From Pseudomonas urmiensis (GTDB taxonomy: Bacteria > Pseudomonadota > Gammaproteobacteria > Pseudomonadales > Pseudomonadaceae): a DNA stretch of 64,000 nt. Positions 1-9,884 of this stretch are shown piece after piece; position 1 is the first letter of the stretch, and every line of letters starts with the position of its first letter. The position numbers and the translations under genes were made by a program. The DNA lies in assembly GCF_014268815.2 (NCBI RefSeq), contig NZ_JABWRE020000001.1:4345001-4409000 (forward strand), given 5' to 3'. The notes beneath the pieces were generated by a model. That model did no database searches and was not told the origin of the DNA. It worked only from the letters and a program-made list of their open reading frames with translations.

Positions 1-1158
1 AGCCATGACGCCGAAGCCTTTGCCCCGGTCAGCCACCTGACGGTGGGCGGCCTGCGCGACTGGCTGCTCGGCGAAGACGCCACGCAAGACAGCCTACGCG
101 CCCTCGCCCCCGGCCTGACCCCGGAAATGGCTGCGGCAGTGTCGAAAATCATGCGCGTGCAGGATCTGGTGCTGGTCGCGCAGAAAATCCGCGTGGAGAC
201 CCAGTTCCGCGGCACCATGGGCCTGCGCGGTCGGCTGTCGACCCGCCTGCAACCGAACCATCCGACCGATGAACCGGCCGGGATCGCCGCGAGCATCCTC
301 GACGGGCTGCTGTATGGCAACGGTGACGCCATGATCGGCATCAACCCGGCCACCGACAGTATTTCTTCGATCTGCGCCATGCTGGAAATGCTCGATGCGA
401 TCATCCAGCGCTACCAGATCCCCACCCAGGCCTGCGTGCTGACTCACGTCACCACCTCGATCGAGGCGATCAACCGCGGCGTGCCGCTGGACCTGGTATT
501 CCAGTCCATCGCCGGCACCGAGGCGGCCAACGCCGGCTTTGGCATCAATCTCAATGTCCTGCAGGAAGGCTATGAAGCCGGCCTGTCGCTCAAGCGCGGC
601 ACCCTCGGCCAGAACCTGATGTATTTCGAAACCGGCCAAGGCAGCGCCCTGTCGGCCAACGCTCACCATGGCGTTGACCAGCAGACCTGCGAAACCCGCG
701 CCTATGCCGTGGCCCGCCATTTCAAGCCGTTTCTGGTCAACACCGTGGTCGGCTTCATCGGCCCGGAATACCTGTACAACGGCAAGCAGATCATCCGCGC
801 CGGCCTGGAGGACCACTTCTGCGGCAAGCTGCTGGGCGTGCCGATGGGCTGCGACATCTGCTACACCAACCACGCCGAAGCCGACCAGGACGACATGGAC
901 ACCCTGCTGACCCTGCTGGGTGTGGCCGGGATCAACTTCATCATGGGCATCCCCGGCTCCGACGACATCATGCTCAATTACCAGACCACCTCGTTCCACG
1001 ACGCGCTATATGCGCGCCAGACCCTGGGCCTCAAGCCCGGCCCGGAATTCGAGGCGTGGCTTGAGCGCACCGGCATCTTCACCCAGGCCGATGGCCGCAT
1101 TCGCTTTGGCGACAACCTGCCGCCCGCTTTCCGCCAAGCCTTGGCGCAGTTGGCCTAG
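1..1158 (+). CDS. eutB: Ethanolamine ammonia-lyase large subunit (5' end outside window)
   Basis: EutB is the catalytic, adenosylcobalamin-dependent subunit that splits ethanolamine into acetaldehyde and ammonia. The reading frame is open from base 1, so the N-terminus lies upstream of the window; about 385 of the usual ~460 residues are visible. Family-typical stretches seen are [13 protein letters not shown] at the window edge, [19 protein letters not shown], and [16 protein letters not shown]. It is followed at once by eutC, as in the two-subunit enzyme. No microcompartment genes are visible nearby, which fits the cytosolic Pseudomonas version. The identification is firm; only the true start is unseen. 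Confidence 0.95.
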   Translation, partial: SHDAEAFAPVSHLTVGGLRDWLLGEDATQDSLRALAPGLTPEMAAAVSKIMRVQDLVLVAQKIRVETQFRGTMGLRGRLSTRLQPNHPTDEPAGIAASILDGLLYGNGDAMIGINPATDSISSICAMLEMLDAIIQRYQIPTQACVLTHVTTSIEAINRGVPLDLVFQSIAGTEAANAGFGINLNVLQEGYEAGLSLKRGTLGQNLMYFETGQGSALSANAHHGVDQQTCETRAYAVARHFKPFLVNTVVGFIGPEYLYNGKQIIRAGLEDHFCGKLLGVPMGCDICYTNHAEADQDDMDTLLTLLGVAGINFIMGIPGSDDIMLNYQTTSFHDALYARQTLGLKPGPEFEAWLERTGIFTQADGRIRFGDNLPPAFRQALAQLA

Positions 1159-1166
1159 AGGTGACC

Positions 1167-1985
1167 ATGGAACGACACACGCCCACCCACGACAACCCCT
1201 GGTTGGCCCTGCGCAATCTCACCCCGGCGCGGATTGCCCTGGGCCGCAGCGGCATCAGCCTGCCGACCGGCGCCCAGCTGGATTTCCAGTTCGCTCACGC
1301 CCAGGCCCGTGATGCGGTGCACCTGGCCTTCGATCACGCGAGCCTGCGCAGCCAACTGAGCGAACGCGGCCGAGACAGCCTGCTGTTGCACAGCGCCGCC
1401 AGCGACCGCGACCAGTACCTGCAACGCCCGGATCTGGGCCGCCGGCTGAACCAGGAGTCGGTCCAGCAACTGCGCGAGCACGCCCAAGCCAATCCGGGTG
1501 GCGTCGACCTGGCCATCGTGGTCGCCGACGGTCTGTCGGCCCTGGCCGTACACCGCCATACCTTGCCGTTGCTCGCGCGCTTCGAAGAGCAGGCCGCCGC
1601 TGACGGCTGGAGCAGTGCCCCGGTGGTGCTGGTCGAGCAAGGCCGGGTTGCCGTGGCCGATGAAGTCGGTGAACTGCTTGGCGCACGCATGACCGTGATG
1701 TTGATCGGCGAACGCCCTGGCCTGAGCTCGCCAGACAGCCTTGGCCTGTACTTCACCTACGGCCCCAAGGTCGGCCTGACCGACGCCTATCGCAACTGCA
1801 TTTCCAACGTACGCCTGGAGGGTTTGAGCTACGGCATGGCCGCTCACCGCCTGTTGTACCTGATGCGCGAAGCCTGCCGGCGCCAGCTGTCGGGGGTGAA
1901 TCTTAAGGACGAAGCCGAGGTCCATAGCCTCGACACTGAAAACTCTTCAAGCAAAAGCGGAAACTTCCTACTTGGGGAAGAGTAA
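1167..1985 (+). CDS. eutC: Ethanolamine ammonia-lyase small subunit
   Basis: EutC pairs with EutB and contributes to the cobalamin site. The protein is 272 residues with the family block [14 protein letters not shown] in the middle and the C-terminal [22 protein letters not shown] take the ATG at 1167 because AGAGGTG lies just before it; a GTG two codons earlier overlaps that ribosome site and would add two residues. The gene starts eight bases after eutB stops, so the subunits are co-translated. No terminator is obvious after the stop. Confidence 0.95.
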   Translation: MERHTPTHDNPWLALRNLTPARIALGRSGISLPTGAQLDFQFAHAQARDAVHLAFDHASLRSQLSERGRDSLLLHSAASDRDQYLQRPDLGRRLNQESVQQLREHAQANPGGVDLAIVVADGLSALAVHRHTLPLLARFEEQAAADGWSSAPVVLVEQGRVAVADEVGELLGARMTVMLIGERPGLSSPDSLGLYFTYGPKVGLTDAYRNCISNVRLEGLSYGMAAHRLLYLMREACRRQLSGVNLKDEAEVHSLDTENSSSKSGNFLLGEE

Positions 1986-2094
1986 AAATCATGTCACGGA
2001 AGGTGGATTGCGCTTCTAGCCTGCATTGGGGCAGCATGCCCTTGAAAGCTGCTGGCAATCCGCTGTTTCCCCAAATGGACTCTGAGGGCCGCAC

Positions 2095-2553
2095 ATGCGC
2101 ATCATCAAGGCAACCCTGGAACACCTCGACCTGCTCAACCCGTTGTTCGTGAAGTACCGCGAGTTCTATGGGCAGTTGCCCTATCCGGACAGTTCGCGCA
2201 GCTTCCTCGAGAAGCGCCTCAGGCTCAAAGAGTCGGTGATCTACCTGGCGCTGGCGGATGATGACGACAGCAAGCTGCTGGGTTTCTGCCAGCTGTATCC
2301 GAGCTTCTCGTCGCTGTCGCTCAAGCGCGTGTGGATTCTCAACGACATCTACGTGGCCGAAGACGCCCGGCGCATGCTGGTGGCCGACCACCTGATGCGC
2401 GAGGCCAAGAAAATGGCCAAAGAAACCAATGCCGTGCGCATGCGGGTGTCGACCAGCAGTGATAACGAGGTGGCGAAGAAAACCTACGAATCCATGGGCT
2501 TTCGCGAAGATACCGAGTTCACCAGCTACATTTTGCCGATCAACCAGGATTGA
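2095..2553 (+). CDS. GNAT family N-acetyltransferase
   Basis: This 152-residue single-domain protein has the GNAT layout: a beta strand and central region ending VWILNDIYVAEDARRMLVADHLM (acetyl-CoA pyrophosphate loop region) and a C-terminal helix-strand with KKTYESMGF, the common motif B ending. The acetyl acceptor cannot be read from sequence. It stands alone after eutC with a GAGGG ribosome site, 109 bases downstream of eutC. It could acetylate a small amine, an antibiotic or a protein N-terminus. Confidence 0.8.
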   Translation: MRIIKATLEHLDLLNPLFVKYREFYGQLPYPDSSRSFLEKRLRLKESVIYLALADDDDSKLLGFCQLYPSFSSLSLKRVWILNDIYVAEDARRMLVADHLMREAKKMAKETNAVRMRVSTSSDNEVAKKTYESMGFREDTEFTSYILPINQD

Positions 2554-2593
2554 GCTACCCCACGCGAGGTCGCTATGCGGGTTGTGGCCAAGC

Positions 2594-2617
2594 GTGGGAG
2601 CGGGCTTGCCCCGCGAT
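2594..2617 (+). repeat. REP element (single)
   Basis: One copy of the Pseudomonas REP: GTGGGAGCGGGCTTGCCC followed by CGCGAT. It can fold on its core GCGGGC/GCCCCGC. It lies downstream of the acetyltransferase and may act as an mRNA 3'-end stabiliser. Confidence 0.85.
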
Positions 2618-2827
2618 TGCGGCAACCCGTTCCCACGTAGCCCTCATCCCAGCCAAACCATCGTAACCCGCCGCTACAATCTCCCCGGGCACAATCTCCC
2701 CTTGTCCGTATAATGCCCCTCCTACATGTGTGAAAATTTACCCACTCGCAGGTAAACAAGCCTACGGCCTTGCCGATCTCCGTCTTTGCGCGCCCGTAGT
2801 CGCGGGTCAAGAACACAGGTGCTGTAC

Positions 2828-3475
2828 ATGGATTTCAACCCGCTGGACCTTATCCTGCATCTCGATGCCTACCTCGATCTGCTGGTCACCAACTACGGCC
2901 CCTGGATCTACGCCATTCTGTTTGCCGTGATCTTCTGCGAGACCGGCCTGGTGGTGATGCCCTTCCTGCCCGGCGACTCGCTGCTGTTCATCGCTGGTGC
3001 CGTGGCCGCAGGCGGCGGAATGGACCCAGTACTGCTGTCCGGCCTACTGATGGCGGCGGCAATCATGGGCGACAGTACCAATTATGTGATCGGGCGAACG
3101 GCGGGCGAACGCTTGTTCAACAAACCCGATTCGAAGATCTTCCGCCGCGATTACCTGCAGCGCACCCACGAATTCTACGAGCGCCACGGCGGCAAGACCG
3201 TGACCCTGGCGCGTTTCCTGCCGATCCTGCGCACCTTTGCGCCGTTCGTCGCCGGCATCGCCCACATGCATTACCCGCGCTTCCTGGCCTTCAGCGTCGC
3301 CGGCTCGCTGTTGTGGGTCGGCGGCCTGGTCACCCTGGGCTTCTTCTTCGGCAATGTGCCGTTCATCAAGCAGCACCTGTCGCTGATGGTCGTCGCCATC
3401 ATCGTCTTGTCGCTGGTGCCGATGATCCTCGGTTTGCTGCGTGGCCGCTTCGGCCGCGCCGCCAAGGCGCACTGA
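2828..3475 (+). CDS. DedA family inner-membrane protein
   Basis: DedA/SNARE-associated family proteins are polytopic inner-membrane proteins linked to lipid flipping and membrane homeostasis. The 215-residue protein shows the conserved FCETGLVVMPFLPGDSLLF near residues 35-55, the GDSTNYVIGRTAG loop, and FLPILRTFAPFVAGIAHM (residues ~130-150), which carries the membrane-embedded arginine. I chose the ATG after CAGGTG rather than upstream starts that would add a non-hydrophobic tail. The closely following gene is mtfA, eight bases downstream. Substrate unknown. Confidence 0.9.
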   Translation: MDFNPLDLILHLDAYLDLLVTNYGPWIYAILFAVIFCETGLVVMPFLPGDSLLFIAGAVAAGGGMDPVLLSGLLMAAAIMGDSTNYVIGRTAGERLFNKPDSKIFRRDYLQRTHEFYERHGGKTVTLARFLPILRTFAPFVAGIAHMHYPRFLAFSVAGSLLWVGGLVTLGFFFGNVPFIKQHLSLMVVAIIVLSLVPMILGLLRGRFGRAAKAH

Positions 3476-3482
3476 CCGGCCC

Positions 3483-4298
3483 ATGTGGTCGTTACGCGCC
3501 TGGCGGCGTCGACGTACCCTGGCCCGTTATCCGATCGATGCCCAGCTGTGGCAGGCTGTTCGTGAACAGCTGCCACTGCTCGACGGTATCAGCGAGGAAG
3601 AAGACCGCTGGCTGCGCGAAGCCTGCGTGTTGTTTCTGCATGACAAGCACCTGACCACCCTGCCCGGCGTCGAGCTGGACGACCAGCAGCCCCTGCTGCT
3701 CGCCGCCCAGGCCCAGTTGCCACTGCTGCACCTGGGCGACCTGGACTGGTATCAAGGCTTTCACGAAATCATCCTCTACCCCGACGACTTCAAAAGCCCC
3801 CAGCGCCACCGCGACGCCAGCGGCGTCGAGCACGTGTATGACGGCGAACACAGCGGCGAAGCCTGGCAACAAGGCCCGGTGATCCTGGCCTGGGACGGCG
3901 TGCTCAGCGGGGGTGGCTGGGAGGCCTACAACCTGGTGATCCACGAGCTGGCGCACAAACTCGACATGCTCAACGGCGACGCCAACGGCCTGCCGCCACT
4001 GCACAGCGACATGCACGTCGGCGACTGGTCCAAGGCCATGCAACACGCCTACGACGATCTCAACCGGCAGCTGGACGCCAACCCTGAAGCCGAGACCGCC
4101 ATCGACCCCTACGCTGCGGAAAACCCCGGCGAATTCTTTGCCGTCACCAGCGAGTATTTCTTCAGCGCCCCCGACCTGCTGCACCAGGCTTATCCACAGG
4201 TGTACCAGCAATTGGCGCTGTTCTACCGCCAGGATCCATTAGCCCGCCTGAGCCAACTACAGGCCGAACATCCGCTGTACCGCGATCATCAGCACTGA
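3483..4298 (+). CDS. mtfA: Zinc-dependent peptidase MtfA (M90)
   Basis: MtfA is a cytosolic zinc aminopeptidase that in enterobacteria binds the glucose repressor Mlc. The 271-residue protein has the zinc site HELAHKLD (HExxH) in the middle and downstream GEFFAVTSEYFF, which supplies the third ligand and is typical of family M90. An upstream GTG in frame would overlap the dedA coding end; the ATG eight bases after dedA stop fits better. No Mlc or PTS gene is near, so the E. coli regulatory role is not implied here. Confidence 0.88.
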   Translation: MWSLRAWRRRRTLARYPIDAQLWQAVREQLPLLDGISEEEDRWLREACVLFLHDKHLTTLPGVELDDQQPLLLAAQAQLPLLHLGDLDWYQGFHEIILYPDDFKSPQRHRDASGVEHVYDGEHSGEAWQQGPVILAWDGVLSGGGWEAYNLVIHELAHKLDMLNGDANGLPPLHSDMHVGDWSKAMQHAYDDLNRQLDANPEAETAIDPYAAENPGEFFAVTSEYFFSAPDLLHQAYPQVYQQLALFYRQDPLARLSQLQAEHPLYRDHQH

Positions 4299-4358
4299 CA
4301 TGCTCCTGCACACGCCCGCACATCAGGCAGGGCGTGGCGTGGCCCAGCAGAATATGCC

Positions 4359-4364
4359 TATAAT
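4359..4364 (+). promoter_or_regulatory. Possible -10 box for ppa
   Basis: A perfect TATAAT lies 40 bases before the ppa start in an otherwise short intergenic gap. I see no good -35 at the right spacing, so this is only a candidate. Confidence 0.4.
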
Positions 4365-4403
4365 CGCCGCCAATTTTCCGATCAGACACGGGGGCACTGC
4401 CCA

Positions 4404-4931
4404 ATGAGCTACAGCAAGATTCCGGCTGGCAAAGACCTGCCGAACGACATCTACGTCGCCATCGAGATCCCGGCTAACCACGCGCCGATCAAATACGAGA
4501 TCGACAAAGACAGCGACGCGCTGTTCGTCGACCGTTTCATGGCTACCCCGATGTTCTACCCAGCCAACTACGGCTACATCCCCAACACCCTGGCTGACGA
4601 CGGTGATCCGCTCGACGTGCTGGTCGTGACCCCTTACCCGGTCGCTCCAGGCTCGGTCATCCGCGCCCGTCCAGTCGGCATCCTGAACATGACCGACGAC
4701 GGCGGCGGCGACGCCAAAGTCATCGCCGTACCGCACGACAAGCTGTCGCAGCTGTACGTCGACGTCAAAGAGTACACCGACCTGCCAGCGCTGCTGATCC
4801 AGCAGATCGAGCACTTCTTCGCGAACTACAAAGATCTCGAGAAGGGCAAGTGGGTCAAGATCGAAGGCTGGGACGGCGCTGACGCCGCCCGTGCCGCGAT
4901 CACCAAATCGGTTGCAGCCTACAAAGGCTAA
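4404..4931 (+). CDS. ppa: Inorganic pyrophosphatase
   Basis: Type I soluble pyrophosphatase, which hydrolyses PPi made in biosynthesis. The 175-residue length matches the bacterial hexameric enzyme. The signature [10 protein letters not shown] (Mg-binding aspartates) is present, with [16 protein letters not shown] before it and [18 protein letters not shown] strong intrinsic terminator follows 17 bases after the stop, so the gene is monocistronic. Confidence 0.97.
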   Translation: MSYSKIPAGKDLPNDIYVAIEIPANHAPIKYEIDKDSDALFVDRFMATPMFYPANYGYIPNTLADDGDPLDVLVVTPYPVAPGSVIRARPVGILNMTDDGGGDAKVIAVPHDKLSQLYVDVKEYTDLPALLIQQIEHFFANYKDLEKGKWVKIEGWDGADAARAAITKSVAAYKG

Positions 4932-4948
4932 GCCCGATGGGTATCTAG

Positions 4949-4973
4949 AGCCCCGCTTCGGCGGGGCTTTTTT
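4949..4973 (+). terminator. Intrinsic terminator of ppa
   Basis: AGCCCCGC, a four-base loop, GCGGGGCT, then a T run. It closes the ppa transcript. Confidence 0.9.
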
Positions 4974-5119
4974 GTGCCTGCTCAACGGCGGTAAGGGCAA
5001 TATCCAAGAAAAGTCCTACTCAGTCCTAGGAGCCGTCTCTCAATACACGCCATTTCTCACACACCACGCAAACCTCAGGTTCATTTTCCCGCAGCCGCTT
5101 GCCCGCTAGACTCGGACCC

Positions 5120-5818
5120 ATGACTACCTCTGGTGACCGCCTAAAGTCACTCCTTCAGGAGTGCGAACTAACCCCTTCCGACTTCGCTGCCCAGCGCGGC
5201 GTCACGCCCCAGCACGTCAACAACTGGTTCAAGCGCGGTATTCCTCTGGCCCGCCTCGATGAAACCGCCGACCTGTTCTGCGTGCACCGTCGCTGGCTGC
5301 TAAGCGGCGAAGGCCCTAAACATCCAAGCCCGATCCTGCGCCAAAGCCTCTTAACGCCCACCCCGGCAAAAGCCAGCCCGCTGCTGGGCGACGATACGCG
5401 CATGATAAACATCGCCCTACACAGCGTGCGCAACAGGCGTCTGCAAGCCGACCAACACAGCTATCTGCCGCTCCCCCAGCAAGCCCTCGAAGCGCTTGGC
5501 GTGGCAGTGGAACAGGCCATCTGCGTGAACATGCCCGCCGCCAACATGGCCCCGCTGATCCCCGTGAACGCCATCGTTGCCATCGACCGGGGCATGACTC
5601 AAGTCGTCGAAGGCCAAGCCTATGCCCTACTGCACAACGGCCAACTGAAAGTGCACAGTCTCAGCCTCGGCAACAACGACACCCTGTGTTTACACAGCCA
5701 CGACCGCCGCAATTACGCCGTCGAGCGCTACACCCCCGCCCAACGCCATGCGCAAGGCCTGGAAATCCTTGGCCGGGTGTTTCATTGGTCATATTTCAGC
5801 CAGCCAGTATCAGGCTGA
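5120..5818 (+). CDS. HTH regulator with degenerate LexA/CI (S24) C-terminal domain
   Basis: The 232-residue protein starts with a short helix-turn-helix (LTPSDFAAQRGVTPQHVNNWFKRG, residues ~18-40) and has a C-terminal beta-rich region resembling the LexA/CI S24 fold (ICVNMPAANMAPLIP, residues 135-148, and GQAYALLHNGQLKVHSL). In active S24 proteins the first block carries the Ser of the SM dyad and the second the Lys. Here the Ser position reads Asn142 and the expected Lys position reads His179. Self-cleavage is therefore unlikely; it may sense a ligand or act as a constitutive repressor. Start ATG chosen over an upstream TTG; no clear Shine-Dalgarno. It stands alone. Confidence 0.7.
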   Translation: MTTSGDRLKSLLQECELTPSDFAAQRGVTPQHVNNWFKRGIPLARLDETADLFCVHRRWLLSGEGPKHPSPILRQSLLTPTPAKASPLLGDDTRMINIALHSVRNRRLQADQHSYLPLPQQALEALGVAVEQAICVNMPAANMAPLIPVNAIVAIDRGMTQVVEGQAYALLHNGQLKVHSLSLGNNDTLCLHSHDRRNYAVERYTPAQRHAQGLEILGRVFHWSYFSQPVSG

Positions 5819-5874
5819 AACACCCAGTGCCACTTTTTGCTGGGCAACACGAGCGAGCCCTAGTATCCTTGCCC

Positions 5875-6048
5875 GCACATTTCGCCCCAGACCGGCCAAG
5901 GCCGCGCTCCAGAGGGCCTGGCGACGCCTCATACAGCCGTCTGCCATCTTTTTCATGGTCCTTGAGGCCATACCGTTTAAGGCGGTTGCGGCTTACCAAA
6001 AATGAGCCAAGATCGTCCCCGAGAAGCCGGCCACAAGCCGGCTTTTTA
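5875..6048 (+). ncRNA. Candidate small RNA with own promoter and terminator
   Basis: A plausible sigma-70 promoter (TTGCTG, 18 bases, TAGTAT ending near 5864) is followed about 160 bases later by a clean terminator with no intervening ORF of quality. I cannot match it to a named Pseudomonas RNA. It is equally possible that the terminator belongs to the repressor gene upstream. Confidence 0.3.
6024..6048 (+). terminator. Intrinsic terminator
   Basis: AAGCCGG, seven-base loop, CCGGCTT followed by TTT. The T run is only on the plus strand, so it ends plus-strand transcription 205 bases after the repressor stop. Confidence 0.75.
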
Positions 6049-6361
6049 ATGCGTAAAATTTGAGTTGGCACTGACACACCACGTGACACAAGGATCGTTG
6101 TGCCCTGGCCGCTATGCGCGCACGTCCCTAAAAGACATCGAGACTTACGCGCCGCAGTGTGTGGCCATCGCCGATGCCAAGGTAAAAATAGCAACCTTGA
6201 GCAATCCGCCAAAATTTCCTGCGTTAGGACAAATCCAGTGCCGGCTCTGGTCGACCCCACCTACCAAGCCTCCCCTGCTGACCCAACCGGCTGGACGATG
6301 CTTGTATAGCGAAGTCTTCTGAAGACTCGTCACAGCAGATGACGCGCGGAGCAAGCCATAA

Positions 6362-7264
<903 letters not shown>

Positions 7265-7301
7265 TCTCAGCACAGCCCGTCAACACTACATGTCATGGCG
7301 C

Positions 7302-8276
7302 TCAAGGGTTTACATATCTGAGGACATAAAGGCACAACTCACGGAACACAGCGGTCGGCATGTCAGTAATCTGTGCCTTGCCCAAGGTTTTACAACAAGC
7401 CGCTGCCATCTTTTGGCGCACTTCCTTGCCCATCAATCCGGCATGCACAACTTGCGAGTATTGAATGTATGAGCAAGGAAAACTCTCCTTGGCGTTGCGA
7501 CTGATCTTGAAGCTCAGATGCGCTAGATATACAAACGCTTGCCCTAAGTAGTTCTGCTGCGGGGCTAGTTCGCCGATGGCGTTGCACGTGCTGTAGCAGA
7601 CCGGCCGACTTTCCATATCGGTCTCCATACCGCGCAGATACAGGACGATTTGCGATCCAACCTTCTGCGTGCAGGCATTTTCGAAAGCATCGAGAATCTT
7701 TCGCGCGTTGGCCTGCGCTTCCTCGATCTGGGTCAAGGTCACCACGCGCTCCAGCTCGCCTTTGGCCACGCTTTTAACCACCCGGTCGAGCGAGGCCCAA
7801 TGGCTGAGCTCCTTCTGGCAAGCAATCACATGCACTTCGAACTGGTAGCCAAGATTCGCCGCTACTGGGGGGAACTTGGCGAAACCTGGGTTATCCAGGG
7901 CCGTTTCCATGATGATGTTGTACTTGTTCTCCATGGCATAGCTACAGATCATCTCGCCCAACCGCCAGATAAAATCCTCGGTGTGCTCGTAGACATGCAG
8001 CACGCCGTTAGGCTTCATCGTCTCGTAGGACGGGTGCAGCTCGCGGAAGGAAGGCAGGTACAAGCGCACATAGTTTTCGTAGCGCTTGCTGCGTAACAGG
8101 GTGTTCTCCAGCAGGTAGGTTTTACCCGAGCCCTGGGCGCCGGCGAGGATGAGGATCTTCGGACTGGGCAAGCTATCGCCCGCATCAATCTCACGGGTCT
8201 TGTTGAACAAGCTGTTATGGAGCTGCTCGAAAGCGTTTTGCACATCGACAGCAGTGAAGGGATATTGGGTACTCAT
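7302..8276 (-). CDS. Zeta-toxin-like P-loop kinase
   Basis: A 324-residue ATPase with a clean Walker A, GAQGSGKT (residues 46-53), after ILIL, and a zeta-type segment IIMETALDNPGF where zeta toxins bind the sugar-nucleotide substrate. The C-terminal third is unlike the compact plasmid zeta toxins and contains several cysteines. Zeta family enzymes phosphorylate UDP-N-acetyl sugars, but some chromosomal members act on other small molecules. No epsilon-like antitoxin is visible on either side. The gene lies 87 bases downstream of rtcB on the same strand, and a perfect 15-bp hairpin ends eight bases before its ATG. Base composition is less GC-rich at its 3' end than in neighbours. Confidence 0.65.
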   Translation of the reverse strand: MSTQYPFTAVDVQNAFEQLHNSLFNKTREIDAGDSLPSPKILILAGAQGSGKTYLLENTLLRSKRYENYVRLYLPSFRELHPSYETMKPNGVLHVYEHTEDFIWRLGEMICSYAMENKYNIIMETALDNPGFAKFPPVAANLGYQFEVHVIACQKELSHWASLDRVVKSVAKGELERVVTLTQIEEAQANARKILDAFENACTQKVGSQIVLYLRGMETDMESRPVCYSTCNAIGELAPQQNYLGQAFVYLAHLSFKISRNAKESFPCSYIQYSQVVHAGLMGKEVRQKMAAACCKTLGKAQITDMPTAVFRELCLYVLRYVNP

Positions 8277-8284
8277 AATCGTCT

Positions 8285-8320
8285 CTTGTTGATCTGCCCC
8301 GTATTGGGCAGATCAACAAG
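8285..8320 (-). promoter_or_regulatory. Perfect 15-bp hairpin at the start of the zeta-like gene
   Basis: CTTGTTGATCTGCCC, six-base loop, and its exact complement. On the minus-strand transcript the 3' arm ends in CAACAAG, which runs straight into AGACGATT and the ATG, so the stem overlaps the only Shine-Dalgarno-like bases (AAGAG). There is no T run, so it is not a standard terminator. It could attenuate translation, be an RNA-processing site, or be a DNA operator. Confidence 0.7.
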
Positions 8321-8363
8321 GTAGAGCACGCAGCATAACCAGCGAGGTAGATAGTTAAGCCGC

Positions 8364-9569
8364 TTAACCCTTGACGCAAACCACCTGGCGCAAGGTATGC
8401 ACAACCTCCACCAACTCGCGCTGAGCCAGCATGACAGCATCGATGTCCTTGTAGGCCATGGGAATCTCATCGATCACCTGCTTGTCCTTGCGGCACTCGA
8501 CATGGGCCGTGGCGCGGCGCTGATCCTCGACAGTGAAACGGCTCTTGGCCTTGGTTCGGCTCATCACTCGCCCGGCACCGTGGCTGCACGAGCAGAACGA
8601 CTGCTCATTACCCAGCCCACGCACGATAAAGCTCTTGGCACCCATCGAGCCTGGAATGATGCCCAGCTCGCCCTGGCGCGCCGACACCGCGCCCTTGCGG
8701 GTCACCAGCACTTCGCGACCAAAATGCTGTTCGCGTTGCACGTAGTTGTGGTGACAGTTGACCGCCTCCAGGCTGGCCTCGAAGCGCTTACCCAATACCT
8801 TGCGCGTGGCGCCAACCACCGCCAGCATCATCAGTTCGCGGTTGTGTCGGGCAAAATCCTGAGCCCACTGCACCGCCTCGACATAATCGGCAAAATGCCG
8901 GCTGCCCTCTTCGAAATAGGCCAGGTCCTTGTCGGGCAGGTTGGCCAGGTGCTGACGCATGTCGGCCTGGGCCAGCTCGATGAACAGGTTGCCGATCGCA
9001 TTGCCGACCCCGCGTGAGCCGCTGTGCAGCATGAACCAGACCCGGTCGGCTTCATCCAGGCAGACTTCGATGAAATGATTACCACCGCCGAGCGTGCCCA
9101 GGTGATGGCGGTTGTTGGTTTTCTCCAGCCGTGGGTACTTGTCGGTGATGGCCTTGAAACGCGCGACCAGGCCACTCCACATGCGCTCGGCCTGGTTGGG
9201 CACAGTGTCCCAGGCGCCCTGATCACGCCGGCCGAAAGTCTTGCCGTGAGGTACGGCCTGTTCGATGGCGCTGCGCAGGCCATGCAGGTTGTCCGGCAGG
9301 TCGCGCGCATGCAACGAGGTACGTGCGGCGATCATGCCGCAACCGATATCCACGCCCACTGCCGCAGGGATGATCGCCCCCACTGTGGGGATCACACTGC
9401 CGATGGTCGAACCCTTGCCCAGGTGCACGTCCGGCATCACCGCCAGGTGCTTGAAGATGAACGGCATGCGCGCGGTGTTGAGCAACTGCTGGCGGGCTTC
9501 CTCCTCTACCGGCACGCCGTCGGTCCACAGTTTGATCGGCTTGCCGCCGGCGACTTGGAGAATGTCCAT
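8364..9569 (-). CDS. rtcB: RNA-splicing ligase RtcB
   Basis: RtcB joins 2',3'-cyclic phosphate or 3'-phosphate RNA ends to 5'-OH ends using GTP and Mn2+. The 401-residue protein has all family blocks: DVHLGKG and GVDIGCGM (metal ligands), LGGGNHFIE, HSGSRGVGN, and the guanylated histidine in SCSHGAGRVMSR. I start at the ATG giving MDILQVAGGK, which matches the family; longer starts only add an unrelated tail. rtcA and the rtcR sigma-54 regulator are absent from the neighbourhood. Instead the zeta-like kinase follows on the same strand. Confidence 0.93.
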   Translation of the reverse strand: MDILQVAGGKPIKLWTDGVPVEEEARQQLLNTARMPFIFKHLAVMPDVHLGKGSTIGSVIPTVGAIIPAAVGVDIGCGMIAARTSLHARDLPDNLHGLRSAIEQAVPHGKTFGRRDQGAWDTVPNQAERMWSGLVARFKAITDKYPRLEKTNNRHHLGTLGGGNHFIEVCLDEADRVWFMLHSGSRGVGNAIGNLFIELAQADMRQHLANLPDKDLAYFEEGSRHFADYVEAVQWAQDFARHNRELMMLAVVGATRKVLGKRFEASLEAVNCHHNYVQREQHFGREVLVTRKGAVSARQGELGIIPGSMGAKSFIVRGLGNEQSFCSCSHGAGRVMSRTKAKSRFTVEDQRRATAHVECRKDKQVIDEIPMAYKDIDAVMLAQRELVEVVHTLRQVVCVKG

Positions 9570-9667
9570 GGTGTCGTTTCCACAAAAAGCTATAACCCAT
9601 GATACCGCCGAAGGTCGTAGGCCGGCGGCTTGCCAACCAGGTGGCACAGTGCTGTATGCTTGGCCGG

Positions 9668-9802
9668 TCTTCAGGGCGGGGTGAAAGTCCCCACCGGCGG
9701 TAAATCGAAAGATGAGCCCGCGAGCGCCCCGACCCTGTCGGGGGACAGCAGATCTGGTGAGATTCCAGGGCCGACGGTCATAGTCCGGATGAAAGAAGGC
9801 GT
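9668..9802 (+). ncRNA. FMN riboswitch (RFN element)
   Basis: The canonical RFN blocks are present in order: TTCAGGGCGGGGTGAAAGTC, CCACCGGCGGTAA, AGCCCGCGAGCG, a variable arm GACCCTGTCGGGG, CAGATCTGGTGAGATTCCAG, GGCCGACGGTCATAGTCC and GGATGAAAGAAGG. It precedes ribB by about 83 bases, so FMN should repress ribB, probably by masking its start or terminating transcription. Confidence 0.95.
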
Positions 9803-9884
9803 TTGGTAGCAGCCAAAAAGGTGCTGCTGCGCGCGCGTTTTGTTCGCCCCGAGACGTTCATCGATTATTCACGAGGAGCGTTTC

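Noticed and set aside
5796..6260. A 154-residue minus-strand ORF in the 555-base gap
   Set aside because: Basic, low-complexity composition, no motif, no Shine-Dalgarno, and it crosses a terminator.
7265..8363. Classical toxin-antitoxin pair with the zeta-like gene
   Set aside because: No small antitoxin ORF lies on either side; the gap to rtcB holds only the hairpin.
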